DNA of 64,000 nucleotides from Cryobacterium sinapicolor (lineage in GTDB: Bacteria > Actinomycetota > Actinomycetes > Actinomycetales > Microbacteriaceae): NCBI RefSeq assembly GCF_004403465.1, contig NZ_SOGQ01000034.1, positions 62,001-126,000 of the forward strand. Direction: 5' to 3'. Under the pieces are notes generated by a model. The model was given only the letters and a program-made list of their open reading frames with translations. It was not told the origin of the DNA and searched no databases. Both the position numbers and the translations under genes were made by a program. Shown in pieces: positions 39,741-48,541 of the stretch (position 1 is its first letter; every line of letters begins with the position of its first letter).

Positions 39741-41510
39741 CTAGACGGCCGGGGCGACCGGCGTGTCCACCGGGGCCAGATGCACGCCGTACAGGTCGAG
39801 CAGCGTGTTCGCCGCGGTGTCGACCTCGTGCGCGCACCGAGCGGCGTCCCAACCCAGGATCGGCGCGAGTACGCCGGCCAGCTCGGTGAGCAACGGCAGG
39901 GTCACTTCGCCGCGGAAGGCGATGCTGGTGCGGCGCAGCAGCAGGTCCATCAGGTGCATGACCGATTCCGTGGAGGCGATGAGCTCGATTTCACGCCGGG
40001 TGTACCCAGGGTGCTGCGCGAGCGGAGCGTCCGGTTCGGCGGTGAGCCAACTGATCACCTCGGTGGCGCGGGTGCCGTACCGGGTCAGCAGCACGTCGGC
40101 CCGCTCGGTGCCGACCTGCTTGCCGTTGGCTGCAACCCAGACCCGGCGTGCGGCGTCCGTCGCCGGGAAGTCACGGCCACCACCGATGGCCAACCCGACC
40201 GTCGAGACAGTGCGCTGCTTGCCGAGCAGGGTCAGGATGTCACCACTCATGTGTTCGGCGAGGGCGCGGAAGGTCGTCCATTTGCCACCGACCAGGCTCA
40301 GCAGGGTGCCGGGCCGGGCTCCGAGCGGGCGCGACTCGATGCGGTAATCACGGGAGACGAAACCGGGCGCCTCGTCGTCGTGGCGGGGCAGCGGGCGCAC
40401 GCCGGCGAACCGGAACACGATCTGCGACCGGTCCACGGCCACCTTCGGGAAGACGTGATTGACGAGTTCGAAGAAGTAGTCGACCTCGGCCTCGGTGCAG
40501 CGCGCCGGCTGGGTCATGTCGTGCTCGAGGTCGGTCGTGCCGACCAGAACGCGTCCCGCGAGCGGGTAGATCAGCACGATGCGGCCGTCTTTGTGCTCGA
40601 AGAAGATCTCGCGGCCGCCGGTCGCGGCAAGCAACTCCGGGTTGTCGAGCACGACGTGCGAGCCCTTGGTGCCGCCCATGTAGGTGCTGGCCTGGCCGAG
40701 GGCCGTGTTCGTGAGGTCGGTCCAGGGTCCGGACGTGTTGACGACGATGTCGGCTTCAAAGCTGAATTCGGCACCGGTGACCGTGTTGCGGAGGCGCACG
40801 CCCGCGGCATCCATGCCGACGGCCTCGATGTAGTTGGCGCTGCGGGCGTGGGTGCCGGCTGCCAAGCCATCGAACAAAACGTCGAGGGCGAGGCGCTCCG
40901 GGTCGTGCATGGAGGCGTCGTAGTAGGTGGCCGTGTACTTGAGGCTCGGGTTGATCTGCGGCAGCAGCTTGAGCGATGCCTTCCGTCCGAGGAACTCGTG
41001 CCGGGGCACGTTGCCGCCGTCGCGGGAGAAGGAGTCGTAGAGCATCATGCCGATCTTGATCAGCAGCGCTCCGCGTTCCTGGGCCGCACCCTGCTTGTGG
41101 GTGAGGAAACGCATCGGCGCGGACATCACGCCGGAGACGGTGGAGTAGATCGGGATGGTCGTCTTGAGCGGCTTGACGTAGTGGGGGGCGATCTTGAGGA
41201 GGCTGTTGCGCTCCTCGACCGACTCCTTGACGAGGCGGAATTCGCCGTTCTCCAGGTAGCGCACGCCGCCGTGAATCATGTGCGAGGACGCCGAGGAGGC
41301 CCCGGAGACGTAGTCGCCCCTGTCGACGATGGCTACATCGACGCCCTGGAGGGCCAGATCGCGGAAAGTCGCGATGCCGTTGATGCCAGCTCCGATGATG
41401 AGGACCTGGGCCCGGGGCCGGTCCTGGATGGCCGCCTGGGCGGCAGCGCCACTGGACTGAGGCGGGGCGGAGGATGACTGATCGGGTGTGGACAGCACTG
41501 ATTCGCTCAC
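39741..41510 (-). CDS. glpD: aerobic glycerol-3-phosphate dehydrogenase
   Basis: GlpD oxidises glycerol-3-phosphate to dihydroxyacetone phosphate at the membrane, passing electrons to quinone. The roughly 589-residue FAD protein has VLIIGAGINGIATFRDLALQG near the N-terminus, SSHMIHGGVRYLENGEF, YDASMHDPERL, DLTN and the C-terminal GGKWTTFRALAEHM and DAARRVW region. It completes the GlpF-GlpK route. The start is uncertain: I use the GTG giving MSESVLSTPDQ; an in-frame GTG 12 codons upstream (41546) and one 4 codons downstream are possible, none with a strong ribosome binding site. It is divergent from the SorC-type regulator, sharing the operator region. Confidence 0.93.
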   Translation of the reverse strand: MSESVLSTPDQSSSAPPQSSGAAAQAAIQDRPRAQVLIIGAGINGIATFRDLALQGVDVAIVDRGDYVSGASSASSHMIHGGVRYLENGEFRLVKESVEERNSLLKIAPHYVKPLKTTIPIYSTVSGVMSAPMRFLTHKQGAAQERGALLIKIGMMLYDSFSRDGGNVPRHEFLGRKASLKLLPQINPSLKYTATYYDASMHDPERLALDVLFDGLAAGTHARSANYIEAVGMDAAGVRLRNTVTGAEFSFEADIVVNTSGPWTDLTNTALGQASTYMGGTKGSHVVLDNPELLAATGGREIFFEHKDGRIVLIYPLAGRVLVGTTDLEHDMTQPARCTEAEVDYFFELVNHVFPKVAVDRSQIVFRFAGVRPLPRHDDEAPGFVSRDYRIESRPLGARPGTLLSLVGGKWTTFRALAEHMSGDILTLLGKQRTVSTVGLAIGGGRDFPATDAARRVWVAANGKQVGTERADVLLTRYGTRATEVISWLTAEPDAPLAQHPGYTRREIELIASTESVMHLMDLLLRRTSIAFRGEVTLPLLTELAGVLAPILGWDAARCAHEVDTAANTLLDLYGVHLAPVDTPVAPAV

Positions 41511-41601
41511 TTCTCTGTGGGGGTAGAAACCGTGATGTTCTGTCACAGCCGGCCCGCAATCGCATTCGGGAGAGCGGGAACTCTACCAACCCTGCTAGGT
41601 T

Positions 41602-41617
41602 CTACACAAATGGTCAA
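41602..41617. promoter_or_regulatory. operator-like site, distal copy in the glpD-regulator gap
   Basis: CTACACAAATGGTCAA matches the consensus TTGCACANAYGTKCAA at 12 of 15 defined positions and lies 21 bp, about two helical turns, from the better site. Confidence 0.45.
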
Positions 41618-41622
41618 GCGGT

Positions 41623-41638
41623 TTGAACATATGTGCAA
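41623..41638. promoter_or_regulatory. operator-like palindrome overlapping the regulator's leader
   Basis: TTGAACATATGTGCAA is a near-perfect palindrome; its reverse complement TTGCACATATGTTCAA matches the sites by glpF and gldA. It ends 9 nt before the regulator start and overlaps the ribosome binding site region, suggesting autoregulation. Confidence 0.65.
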
Positions 41639-41647
41639 GGAGTCAGA

Positions 41648-42622
41648 ATGACCCATCCGGACGACCTCTCCCTGTCCGACCGCACCAGCGATACGCTCAC
41701 GGCCGCTCACCTTTATTACATGCAGGACCTGACCATGGACGCCATCGCGCGGGAGCTGCACACCTCTCGCTCCTCGGTGTCCCGCCTGCTCAGCCAGGCC
41801 AGGGCCAGCGGGCTGGTCGACATCCAGATCAGATCCCCCCTCGACGCGACGAGCCGGGTGGAGAAACTGATTCTGGACCGCTTCCAGGTCACCGCGCACG
41901 TCGTGCCGGTACCCGACCACGCGAGCGACGTCGACCGTTTGGAACGAGTGGCCCTGTCGGTTGCACGGATTCTCGGCGAGTTCGTCGACTCGAACATGAT
42001 CATGGGCATCGCTTGGGGCTCCACGATGAATGCGGTCAGCCGCCACGTGACCCCCAAACGCACACACAATGCGCAGATCGTACAGCTGAACGGCGCCGGC
42101 AACACGCGCAGCACCGGACTCGACTACGCCAACGAGATCCTGCAGCGGTTCAGCACCGCGTTCGGCGCCCGCCTGGAACAGTTCCCGGTTCCCACCTTCT
42201 TCGACGACCCCGCCACGCGCACGGCGTATTGGCGGGAACGCGGCCTGCGCCGACTGCTGGAGATGCAGAGGAACATGGACGTCGCCCTTTTCAGCGTGGG
42301 TTCACCCTTCTCGAATGTGCCCAGCCACGTCTATGTCGGCGGCTACCTGGACGACGACGAGCTCGACGCGCTCAGCGACGCGGGGGTCGTCGGCGACGTC
42401 GCGACGGTCTTCTATCGCGCGGACGGCTCGACCGACGGAATCCCGCTCAACGAACGCGGAACCGGCCCGGAACTGTCGGTGTTGCGCCGCACCCCCCGGC
42501 GCATCTGCGTCGTCTCGGGCAGGTCCAAGGTGGACAGCCTCCGAGGGGCGCTGGCGGCCGGCCTGATCACCGACCTGTTCATCGACGAGAGCACCGCCCG
42601 GGCACTCTGCGAGGGACCATGA
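41648..42622 (+). CDS. SorC-family sugar-binding transcriptional regulator (glycerol locus)
   Basis: A 324-residue regulator. The N-terminal helix-turn-helix (about residues 18-55: AHLYYMQDLTMDAIARELHTSRSSVSRLL) is followed by a SorC/DeoR-type effector domain binding a phosphorylated sugar (GIAWGSTMNAVSRHV, SVGSPFSN, GDVATVFYRADG). It is divergent from glpD and next to gldA. The start ATG follows AAGGAG at 5 nt, placing the proximal operator-like palindrome inside the leader. A role as regulator of the glycerol genes, with glycerol-3-phosphate or DHA phosphate as effector, is inference from position and shared sites. Confidence 0.88.
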   Translation: MTHPDDLSLSDRTSDTLTAAHLYYMQDLTMDAIARELHTSRSSVSRLLSQARASGLVDIQIRSPLDATSRVEKLILDRFQVTAHVVPVPDHASDVDRLERVALSVARILGEFVDSNMIMGIAWGSTMNAVSRHVTPKRTHNAQIVQLNGAGNTRSTGLDYANEILQRFSTAFGARLEQFPVPTFFDDPATRTAYWRERGLRRLLEMQRNMDVALFSVGSPFSNVPSHVYVGGYLDDDELDALSDAGVVGDVATVFYRADGSTDGIPLNERGTGPELSVLRRTPRRICVVSGRSKVDSLRGALAAGLITDLFIDESTARALCEGP

Positions 42623-42697
42623 GGAAGGCCCGCCGGCGGCCAGTGGACGTTCGTGGCAACCGGCGGAGCGACGGGTCAGTGCGTCAGCGCGAACGAC

Positions 42698-43843
42698 TCA
42701 GTGCTTCCGCACGTACGGGATGGGGGCAGGCAGTCCCCGCGCCGCACGCACGGAGCGGGAAAGCCGCTCGATCGACTTGAGGGCGTCGAGAACGTCGTCT
42801 GCCGTGACCACGAACGGCATGTTGTGGATCGTCTCACCCGGCAGGGTTGAGGCCGTGGCGATGGCCCTCAGCTCCTTCTCGTCGTCCAGGCCGAGACCGA
42901 TCTCGGTCAGCGTTGTGGGCAATCCGACCAGAGTGGTGAATTCGATGAAGTCTTCCACCTCAGCCCGGGGCGCGCCCTCGAGCACCAGCTGGGTCAAAGA
43001 GCCGATGTTCACTTTCTGACCGTGGGTGAGCCCGTGGGTCTGCGGGGCCGCGGTCAGGCCGTTGTGGATGGCATGAGCCGCGGCCAGGCCGCCCGACTCG
43101 AAACCGAGTCCGGACAGGAGAGTATTCGCTTCCACCAGCTTCTCGAGGGCCGGAGTGACCAGGTTGTCACGCACGGCATCGAGAGCGGGAAGGGCGTTCT
43201 CCCAAATGACGTCCCACGACAGCTTGGCCAGCGCGGTGCCGGTCTGAGTGGGCAGCCCTCCGGCCATCGTGGTCGCGTTGGCGGCCGCCGTGGCCCGGGC
43301 TTCCAGCCAGGTCGCCAGAGCGTCACCGACGCCGGCGATCAGGAACTCGACCGGCGCATTGGCCACGATCTGGGTATCGATGAGCACGAGGTCGGGGTTG
43401 CGAGGGAAGAAACGATATTCGACGAACTCACCCTCCTCGGTGTAGATCACCGAGAGCGCGGAGGTGGGAGCATCGGTCGACGCCACGGTCGGCACGCTGA
43501 CCCAGCGGATACCGGCCAGGAAGCCGGCGGCCTTGGCGGAGTCGATCGTGCTTCCGCCGCCCACGCCGACGATCACGTCGGACTTGGTTGCGCGGATCTT
43601 CTCGACCAGCGCGTCGACTGCGGACGCCGTCGCGAAGCGGCCGAATCCGACCCGTTCAACGCGGAGGTCGGCCGCGGCAAAGCTCGCCGACACCTGCTCC
43701 CCGGCGAAACCCCACACGACGTCGTCAGCGACGATCAGAGGGGCGGAGCCGATCTGGGAGACGAATTCGCCGAGGCGATCGATCGCTCCCTTGCCTTGGA
43801 CGTAACGTCCGGGGCTCATGACTGTGCGGATTGGAGTGGTCAC
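42698..43843 (-). CDS. gldA: glycerol dehydrogenase (NAD, iron-type family)
   Basis: GldA oxidises glycerol to dihydroxyacetone with NAD, feeding the DHA kinase encoded next door. The 381-residue protein has the NAD-binding GVGGGSTIDSAKA and metal-site motifs GVGDALATWLEA (Asp), AAHAIHNGLT (His) and GLTHGQKV (His), all as in GldA. The start is a GTG with AGGAAGAAGG six bases upstream; the ATG at residue 9 is less well placed. It runs convergent to the regulator and its promoter region contains a match to the shared operator. Confidence 0.94.
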   Translation of the reverse strand: MTTPIRTVMSPGRYVQGKGAIDRLGEFVSQIGSAPLIVADDVVWGFAGEQVSASFAAADLRVERVGFGRFATASAVDALVEKIRATKSDVIVGVGGGSTIDSAKAAGFLAGIRWVSVPTVASTDAPTSALSVIYTEEGEFVEYRFFPRNPDLVLIDTQIVANAPVEFLIAGVGDALATWLEARATAAANATTMAGGLPTQTGTALAKLSWDVIWENALPALDAVRDNLVTPALEKLVEANTLLSGLGFESGGLAAAHAIHNGLTAAPQTHGLTHGQKVNIGSLTQLVLEGAPRAEVEDFIEFTTLVGLPTTLTEIGLGLDDEKELRAIATASTLPGETIHNMPFVVTADDVLDALKSIERLSRSVRAARGLPAPIPYVRKH

Positions 43844-44132
43844 GATGGACCTTCTTCCTGGTCGAACTGCGTCTACATCTTCGTGGGACGGCGGCGGTGA
43901 ACCGGTCTTCCGGGGCACAGATTTCACACTACGCCCGCCGCTTGGGCCGATGCCGGATGCCCCGTGGCCAGCGGCCGCGCGACCGCACGACGAACGCGAT
44001 TCCGGCACATGCGCCCACGTCGCGGTCGTGGCAAGCGGATCGGGTTTTCCGCAGAAACAGGCGCAAACAGCCATTTTTCTGAATGCTATTCAGGAATTGC
44101 CCGTGCGTGTCGGCGGTTCCAAAGGGCGCCGC

Positions 44133-44147
44133 TGCACGTGTGTGCAA
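44133..44147. promoter_or_regulatory. operator-like palindrome upstream of gldA
   Basis: On the minus strand TTGCACACACGTGCA, the best match to the consensus. It lies about 290 bp before gldA and 60 bp after dhaM. The 364-bp gap otherwise holds a GC-rich hairpin (about 44157-44186) with arms GCGGGCGGCCGGC and GCCGGCGCCCGC that may end dhaKLM. Confidence 0.6.
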
Positions 44148-44207
44148 AGACGGCGCCCGCGGGCGGCCGGCGTGAAGCCGGCGCCCGCGAGCGCCTTTTC
44201 CTGATCC

Positions 44208-46682
44208 CTACGCCCGCGCGGGCTCCAGTAGCGCGGCGGCCGCGGACCGGGCCGCACCGGTGCTGCCGGCGTCGGCCGCGGCGACCGCGGCATCCCGGCA
44301 CTGGTCCACCGTCACGGCGCCCAGGAGCTCTGCCACGCCGCCGAGGGCGCGCGGGGACATCGACAGGCTGGTCGCCCCGAGTCCCACCAGGATGGCGGCG
44401 AGCATCGGGTCTGCCGCGGCCTCGCCGCAGACCCCGACCGGCTTCTCGGCCGCCAGCCCCGCCTGGCAGGCCTCCCGGATCATCCGCAGCACCGCCGGCT
44501 GCCAGGGGTCGTTGAGCAGGGCGAGCTCCCCCATCAGTCGATCCGCCGCCATGGTGTACTGGGCGAGGTCGTTGGTGCCCAGACTCGCGAAGTCCACCCG
44601 TTCGAGGATGGGGCCCGCGGTGATGGCGGCGGCCGGCGTCTCGATCATCACGCCCACGTTGTGCAGTCCGTGCGCGGCGCAGCGGGCCGCGAAGTCCACG
44701 GCCTCGTCGACGGTCGCGATCATGGGCGCCATGACGCCGACGACGGCGTCCTCCGCAGCCGCCGCCGTGGCGATGGCCTGCAGCTGGGTGTCCAGCAGCT
44801 CCGGCCGCCGCCAGGCGGTGCGATACCCCCGGATGCCCAGGGCAGGGTTGACCTCGTCGGCCGCCGTCACGAAGGCCAGCGGCTTGTCGGCCCCGGCATC
44901 CAGTGTTCGGATGGTGACCTTCCTCCCAGGGAATGCGGCGAACACCTGGCGGTAGGCGGCCACCTGTTCGTCGAGGCCGGGAGCCTCGGCGTGGTCGAGG
45001 AAGCAGAACTCGGTGCGGAAGAGGCCGACCCCCTCGGCCTTCGCCTCGATCGCCTCGGCAACGCTGTCCGGCGAAGCCACGTTCGCGAGGAGCTGCACCC
45101 GGTGACCGTCCCTGGTCTGTCCCGTGCCGTCGAAGGTGGCAACCCGGCCGATCTGTTCTTCGGCTCGTACCATCTGATCGTCGGTGGGATCCACCACGAT
45201 CTCACCGGTCGTGCCGTCGACGATGACCACGCTGCCCTCGGGCAGGTCCAGCGCGTCCCGGACGGCCACCACGGCGGGCAGGCCGAGCGCCCGCGCGAGA
45301 ATGGCCGTGTGGGATGTCGGGCCACCCTCGACGGTGACGATCGCCCGGCACACCGCGGGGTCGATCAGGGCCGTGTCGGCAGGGGCCAGGTCCCGGGCCA
45401 CGAGTACATACGGCTCGGAACGATCCGGCAAGCCCGGCGCCGGCCGGCCGAGCAGTTCGGACACGATTCGGTTGCGCACATCGTTCAGGTCCGGGATGCG
45501 CGCTGCGAGGAGGCCACCCTGCTGCGTGAAGACCGCCGCGACCTCGCCCACGGCCGCCCAGACGGCACGCTCCGGAACATCACCCTGCCCGGTCACCCGG
45601 GAGACTGCGGCATCGATCAGACCCGGATCCTCGGCCATCAGCGCCGTCGCGTCCAGAATCCCCCGCGCCGCGCCCGACACCCGGGCAGCCTTCTCCCTGA
45701 GGGTCAGGGCAACGGATGCCGAGGCGGCCACGATCCGATCCGCGGCCGCCTCTCTCTCGCTCACCGGGAGTTCGGCTACCGGTCCCGGTTCATCCAGCGG
45801 CTCCGGCATGCGCACAATCGGACCGACGGCCAGGCCAGGGCTCACGCCCAATGGCCCGCTCGACAGTGGCCCGCTCGACAGTGGCCCGCTCGACAATGCC
45901 CCGCTGGCTGGCCGAGCCTGCGGTTGGGCCGGAGACGGCTCGGGCGCGCGGGCGGGGACGGTCCCCAGCTCCCCGAAGCCCTTCCCCACGAGGTCGCTCA
46001 CGGCCTCGAGCGCCTCCACGGCCTGCCTCCCGGCCGCGGCGACGGAGATCGTGTCGCCCTTCCGGGCTCCGACGGTCAGCAGGGCCGTCGGACTGTTGGC
46101 CGGCACCGGGGCCTGGCCGGTGCGGAGGTTGGCAACCGTGACCGTGGCCTCGAGGGTGCTGAGGGCGGTGATGAGCATCGAAACCGGTCTCGCATGCAGG
46201 CCGTCGGGGTTCAGCAACGTCACCTCGATCGTGTGTTCCGCCGCCGGGCCGGTATCGACCGTCAGCCCGGCCGGGTCCTCGTCGCCCAGGTGACTCTGCT
46301 TGGCGCCGAGAGCGCCCCGGGCCTCGCGTTCAACTTCGGCCAGGGTGGCGCCACCCGCGGCGCGCACGACCGCCGCCATCAGACCCTCAACGAAGGGAGC
46401 ACTGCTGAGCCGGACGGGAATGTCCGGGTCTTCCAGGAACTCCAGCGCCATTTCGGCGCTCATCACGGCCGAGCCCAGATCCATCATCACGAGCACGCCC
46501 TCGGGAGAGGAAACCTCGGCGATGGCCTCGGCGACCTTGAATGCATCCGTTCCGGTCACGCCCTCGCCGGCACCGGCCGCGATCGCGATGGCCGGGCCGG
46601 CGACGCCGACCATCTCCAGGGCAAGCTCCACCGCTGCCCTCGCGAGCTTGGGGCTGTGGGACACCACTACGATCCCGATCAC
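44208..46682 (-). CDS. dhaM: DHA kinase phosphoryl donor DhaM fused to HPr and full-length enzyme I
   Basis: This 824-residue multiphosphoryl protein passes phosphate from PEP to the DhaL-bound ADP. Residues 1-125 are a mannose-type IIA domain with His9 (VVVSHS); about 150-235 are HPr with His163 (NPDGLHARP); about 270-820 are enzyme I with phospho-His458 (GGPTSHTAI), LFRTEFCFL, ASLGTNDLAQY and the PEP-site cysteine in GVCGEAA. Enzyme I is complete, unlike the truncated EI domain of E. coli DhaM, so it may phosphorylate itself directly from PEP. A linker (about 262-277) has three copies of SSGPL. It is 3 bp from dhaL. Confidence 0.93.
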   Translation of the reverse strand: MIGIVVVSHSPKLARAAVELALEMVGVAGPAIAIAAGAGEGVTGTDAFKVAEAIAEVSSPEGVLVMMDLGSAVMSAEMALEFLEDPDIPVRLSSAPFVEGLMAAVVRAAGGATLAEVEREARGALGAKQSHLGDEDPAGLTVDTGPAAEHTIEVTLLNPDGLHARPVSMLITALSTLEATVTVANLRTGQAPVPANSPTALLTVGARKGDTISVAAAGRQAVEALEAVSDLVGKGFGELGTVPARAPEPSPAQPQARPASGALSSGPLSSGPLSSGPLGVSPGLAVGPIVRMPEPLDEPGPVAELPVSEREAAADRIVAASASVALTLREKAARVSGAARGILDATALMAEDPGLIDAAVSRVTGQGDVPERAVWAAVGEVAAVFTQQGGLLAARIPDLNDVRNRIVSELLGRPAPGLPDRSEPYVLVARDLAPADTALIDPAVCRAIVTVEGGPTSHTAILARALGLPAVVAVRDALDLPEGSVVIVDGTTGEIVVDPTDDQMVRAEEQIGRVATFDGTGQTRDGHRVQLLANVASPDSVAEAIEAKAEGVGLFRTEFCFLDHAEAPGLDEQVAAYRQVFAAFPGRKVTIRTLDAGADKPLAFVTAADEVNPALGIRGYRTAWRRPELLDTQLQAIATAAAAEDAVVGVMAPMIATVDEAVDFAARCAAHGLHNVGVMIETPAAAITAGPILERVDFASLGTNDLAQYTMAADRLMGELALLNDPWQPAVLRMIREACQAGLAAEKPVGVCGEAAADPMLAAILVGLGATSLSMSPRALGGVAELLGAVTVDQCRDAAVAAADAGSTGAARSAAAALLEPARA

Positions 46683-46685
46683 GGT

Positions 46686-47330
46686 CTACTCCCCGTCGAG
46701 GATCTCGGACAGGGCCTGGAAAAGCAGTGCCGTCGACGCGGCTCCCGGGTCGATGTGGCCGATACTGCGCTCCCCCAGGTAGCTTGCCCGGCCCTTGCGG
46801 GCGAGCAGGGGCTCGGTGGCATCCCGTCCCGACTGTGCGGCGGTGTGGGCGGCACGGGCCGCCGAGGAGATGTCGGAGGACACCACGAGGGCGGCATCGA
46901 ACGCGTCGAGAGCTGGAGCGAGGACGTCGAACATTGTCTTGTCCCCGGCCTCGGCCTTGCCGCGGGCGACGACACCACCCAGACCGGCACGGAGCGCTGC
47001 CGCGAGACCGGGCGCGTCCAGGGTGGCGACCGGCCCTGCCTCGGTGCCGATTCGCAGGAAGAAGGTGCCGTACAGGGGGCCGCTGGCGCCGCCCACCGAT
47101 GTCACCAGGGTCATGCCCACGCCCTTGAACAGCTCGTCGACGGCCGTGGCCGGTGAGGCCTGGAGCTTCTCGATGACCGCCCCCATGCCGCGGGTCATGT
47201 TCGAGCCGTGGTCGGCGTCGCCGATGGCCGAATCCAGCTCGGTGAGGTAGGAGACCTGGTCGGTCACCAGGTCGCGAAAACGGGTGAGCCAGCCGGTGAG
47301 CTGGTCGAGGGTGACGGTGTCATTCGTCAT
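46686..47330 (-). CDS. dhaL: dihydroxyacetone kinase ADP-binding subunit
   Basis: DhaL holds ADP as a cofactor, is phosphorylated to ATP by DhaM and gives the phosphate to DHA bound by DhaK. The 214-residue all-helical protein has the Mg-ADP loop LDSAIGDADHGSNM with Asp33, Asp38 and Asp40, then GVGMTLVTSVGGASGPLYGTFF and HIDPGAASTALL. These fit the DhaL family. It lies between dhaK (4 bp) and dhaM (3 bp), so the three are surely one operon. Confidence 0.95.
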   Translation of the reverse strand: MTNDTVTLDQLTGWLTRFRDLVTDQVSYLTELDSAIGDADHGSNMTRGMGAVIEKLQASPATAVDELFKGVGMTLVTSVGGASGPLYGTFFLRIGTEAGPVATLDAPGLAAALRAGLGGVVARGKAEAGDKTMFDVLAPALDAFDAALVVSSDISSAARAAHTAAQSGRDATEPLLARKGRASYLGERSIGHIDPGAASTALLFQALSEILDGE

Positions 47331-47334
47331 GGTG

Positions 47335-48333
47335 CTAAATCCCCCAGCGCAGTCCGGCGGTGTTCACCGGCGCGTCCCACAGGTGGAGCAGGTCCTCATC
47401 GGCCTTGAGGATCGTGACGGAGCAACCGGCCATGTCCAACGCCGTGATGTAGTTGCCCACGAGCGAGCGGGCGACGGTGACGCCCGCGGCTTCGAGGACC
47501 TTCCTGACCTCGGCATACATGACATAGAGCTCGATCAACGGAGTTCCACCCAGCCCGTTGACCATCACGATCGTCGGGGCACCGGTGAAGTCCAGGTCGG
47601 CGAGGATCGGCTCGACGAGCAGACGTGCGACCTCGGCGGCCCCGGCCAGCGGCACGCGGCGGCGTCCCGGCTCGCCGTGGATTCCCACGCCGATCTCCAT
47701 CTCGCCTTCGGGAAGTTCGAAGGTCGGTTTGCCAGCCGCGGGAACCGTGCAGCTGCTGAGGGCCACGCCCATGGAACGGCCGGACTCGTTGACCTGGCGG
47801 GCGACGGCCGCGACGGCCGCGAGGTTGCGGCCTTCCTCGGCTGCAGCACCGGCGATCTTCTCAAGCAGCACAGTGGTGCCGACGCCCCGGCGTCCCGCGG
47901 TGAATGTCGAGTCCTCGACCGCGACATCGTCGTTGACGACCACCACGGCCACCTCGATCCCGGTCTCCGCCGCCGCCAGTTCCGCGCCCATTTCGAAATT
48001 CATCACGTCGCCGGTGTAGTTCTTGACGATGTGGAGCACACCCGCTCCGCCGTCCACGACCTTCGTCGCCTCGAGCATCTGGTCCGGTGTCGGCGAGGTG
48101 AAGACCGCTCCGGCGCAGGCCGCGTCGAGCATGCCCACGCCGACGAAACCGCCGTGCAGGGGCTCATGACCTGTTCCTCCACCCGAGAGCAGGGCGACTT
48201 TGCCTGCTCTCGTCGGGGCCGCGCGATAGATGATGCGGTTGACGTGGTCCACCCGGACTTCCGGGTGGGCGGCCGCCACGCCGACAAGGGAATCGGCCAG
48301 AACCGTCTCCGGGGAATTGATCAGTTTCTTCAT
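47335..48333 (-). CDS. dhaK: dihydroxyacetone kinase substrate-binding subunit
   Basis: DhaK binds dihydroxyacetone covalently as a hemiaminal. The 332-residue protein has GGGTGHEPLHGGFVG, NYTGDVMNFE with the catalytic Asp110, and GIHGEPG with His219, the residue that captures the substrate. With DhaL and DhaM it turns DHA made by GldA into glycolytic DHA phosphate at the cost of PEP. The ATG has GGAGGT six bases upstream. It is divergent from the IclR-type regulator, and a palindrome lies between. Confidence 0.95.
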   Translation of the reverse strand: MKKLINSPETVLADSLVGVAAAHPEVRVDHVNRIIYRAAPTRAGKVALLSGGGTGHEPLHGGFVGVGMLDAACAGAVFTSPTPDQMLEATKVVDGGAGVLHIVKNYTGDVMNFEMGAELAAAETGIEVAVVVVNDDVAVEDSTFTAGRRGVGTTVLLEKIAGAAAEEGRNLAAVAAVARQVNESGRSMGVALSSCTVPAAGKPTFELPEGEMEIGVGIHGEPGRRRVPLAGAAEVARLLVEPILADLDFTGAPTIVMVNGLGGTPLIELYVMYAEVRKVLEAAGVTVARSLVGNYITALDMAGCSVTILKADEDLLHLWDAPVNTAGLRWGI

Positions 48334-48435
48334 GGTGAGACCTCCAGGATTATCTTCATGTTTGCTCTCCGTTGAACTTTTCGAGCTGGATCCGCGAGGC
48401 TGCTTCGTCCGCGACTCAAAGAAATACAGAACGCA

Positions 48436-48452
48436 ATTCGACAATGTCGAAT
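48436..48452. promoter_or_regulatory. 17-bp perfect palindrome, likely IclR-type operator
   Basis: ATTCGACAATGTCGAAT is perfectly symmetric about one central base and lies 103 bp from dhaK and 90 bp from the IclR gene. TTCGA half-sites are common in IclR-family operators. Confidence 0.65.
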
Positions 48453-48541
48453 ATCCTCCGGACGAATGCCCGATGTCAACACGGAGAATGAAAAGACGTC
48501 GGTGACGCGGCATACTGAAAGGACCAACCTGAGGGGCAGCT

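Noticed and set aside
44208-46682. Calling the fusion gene a general PTS enzyme I (ptsI)
   Set aside because: The N-terminal mannose-type IIA domain and position right after dhaK and dhaL identify it as DhaM.
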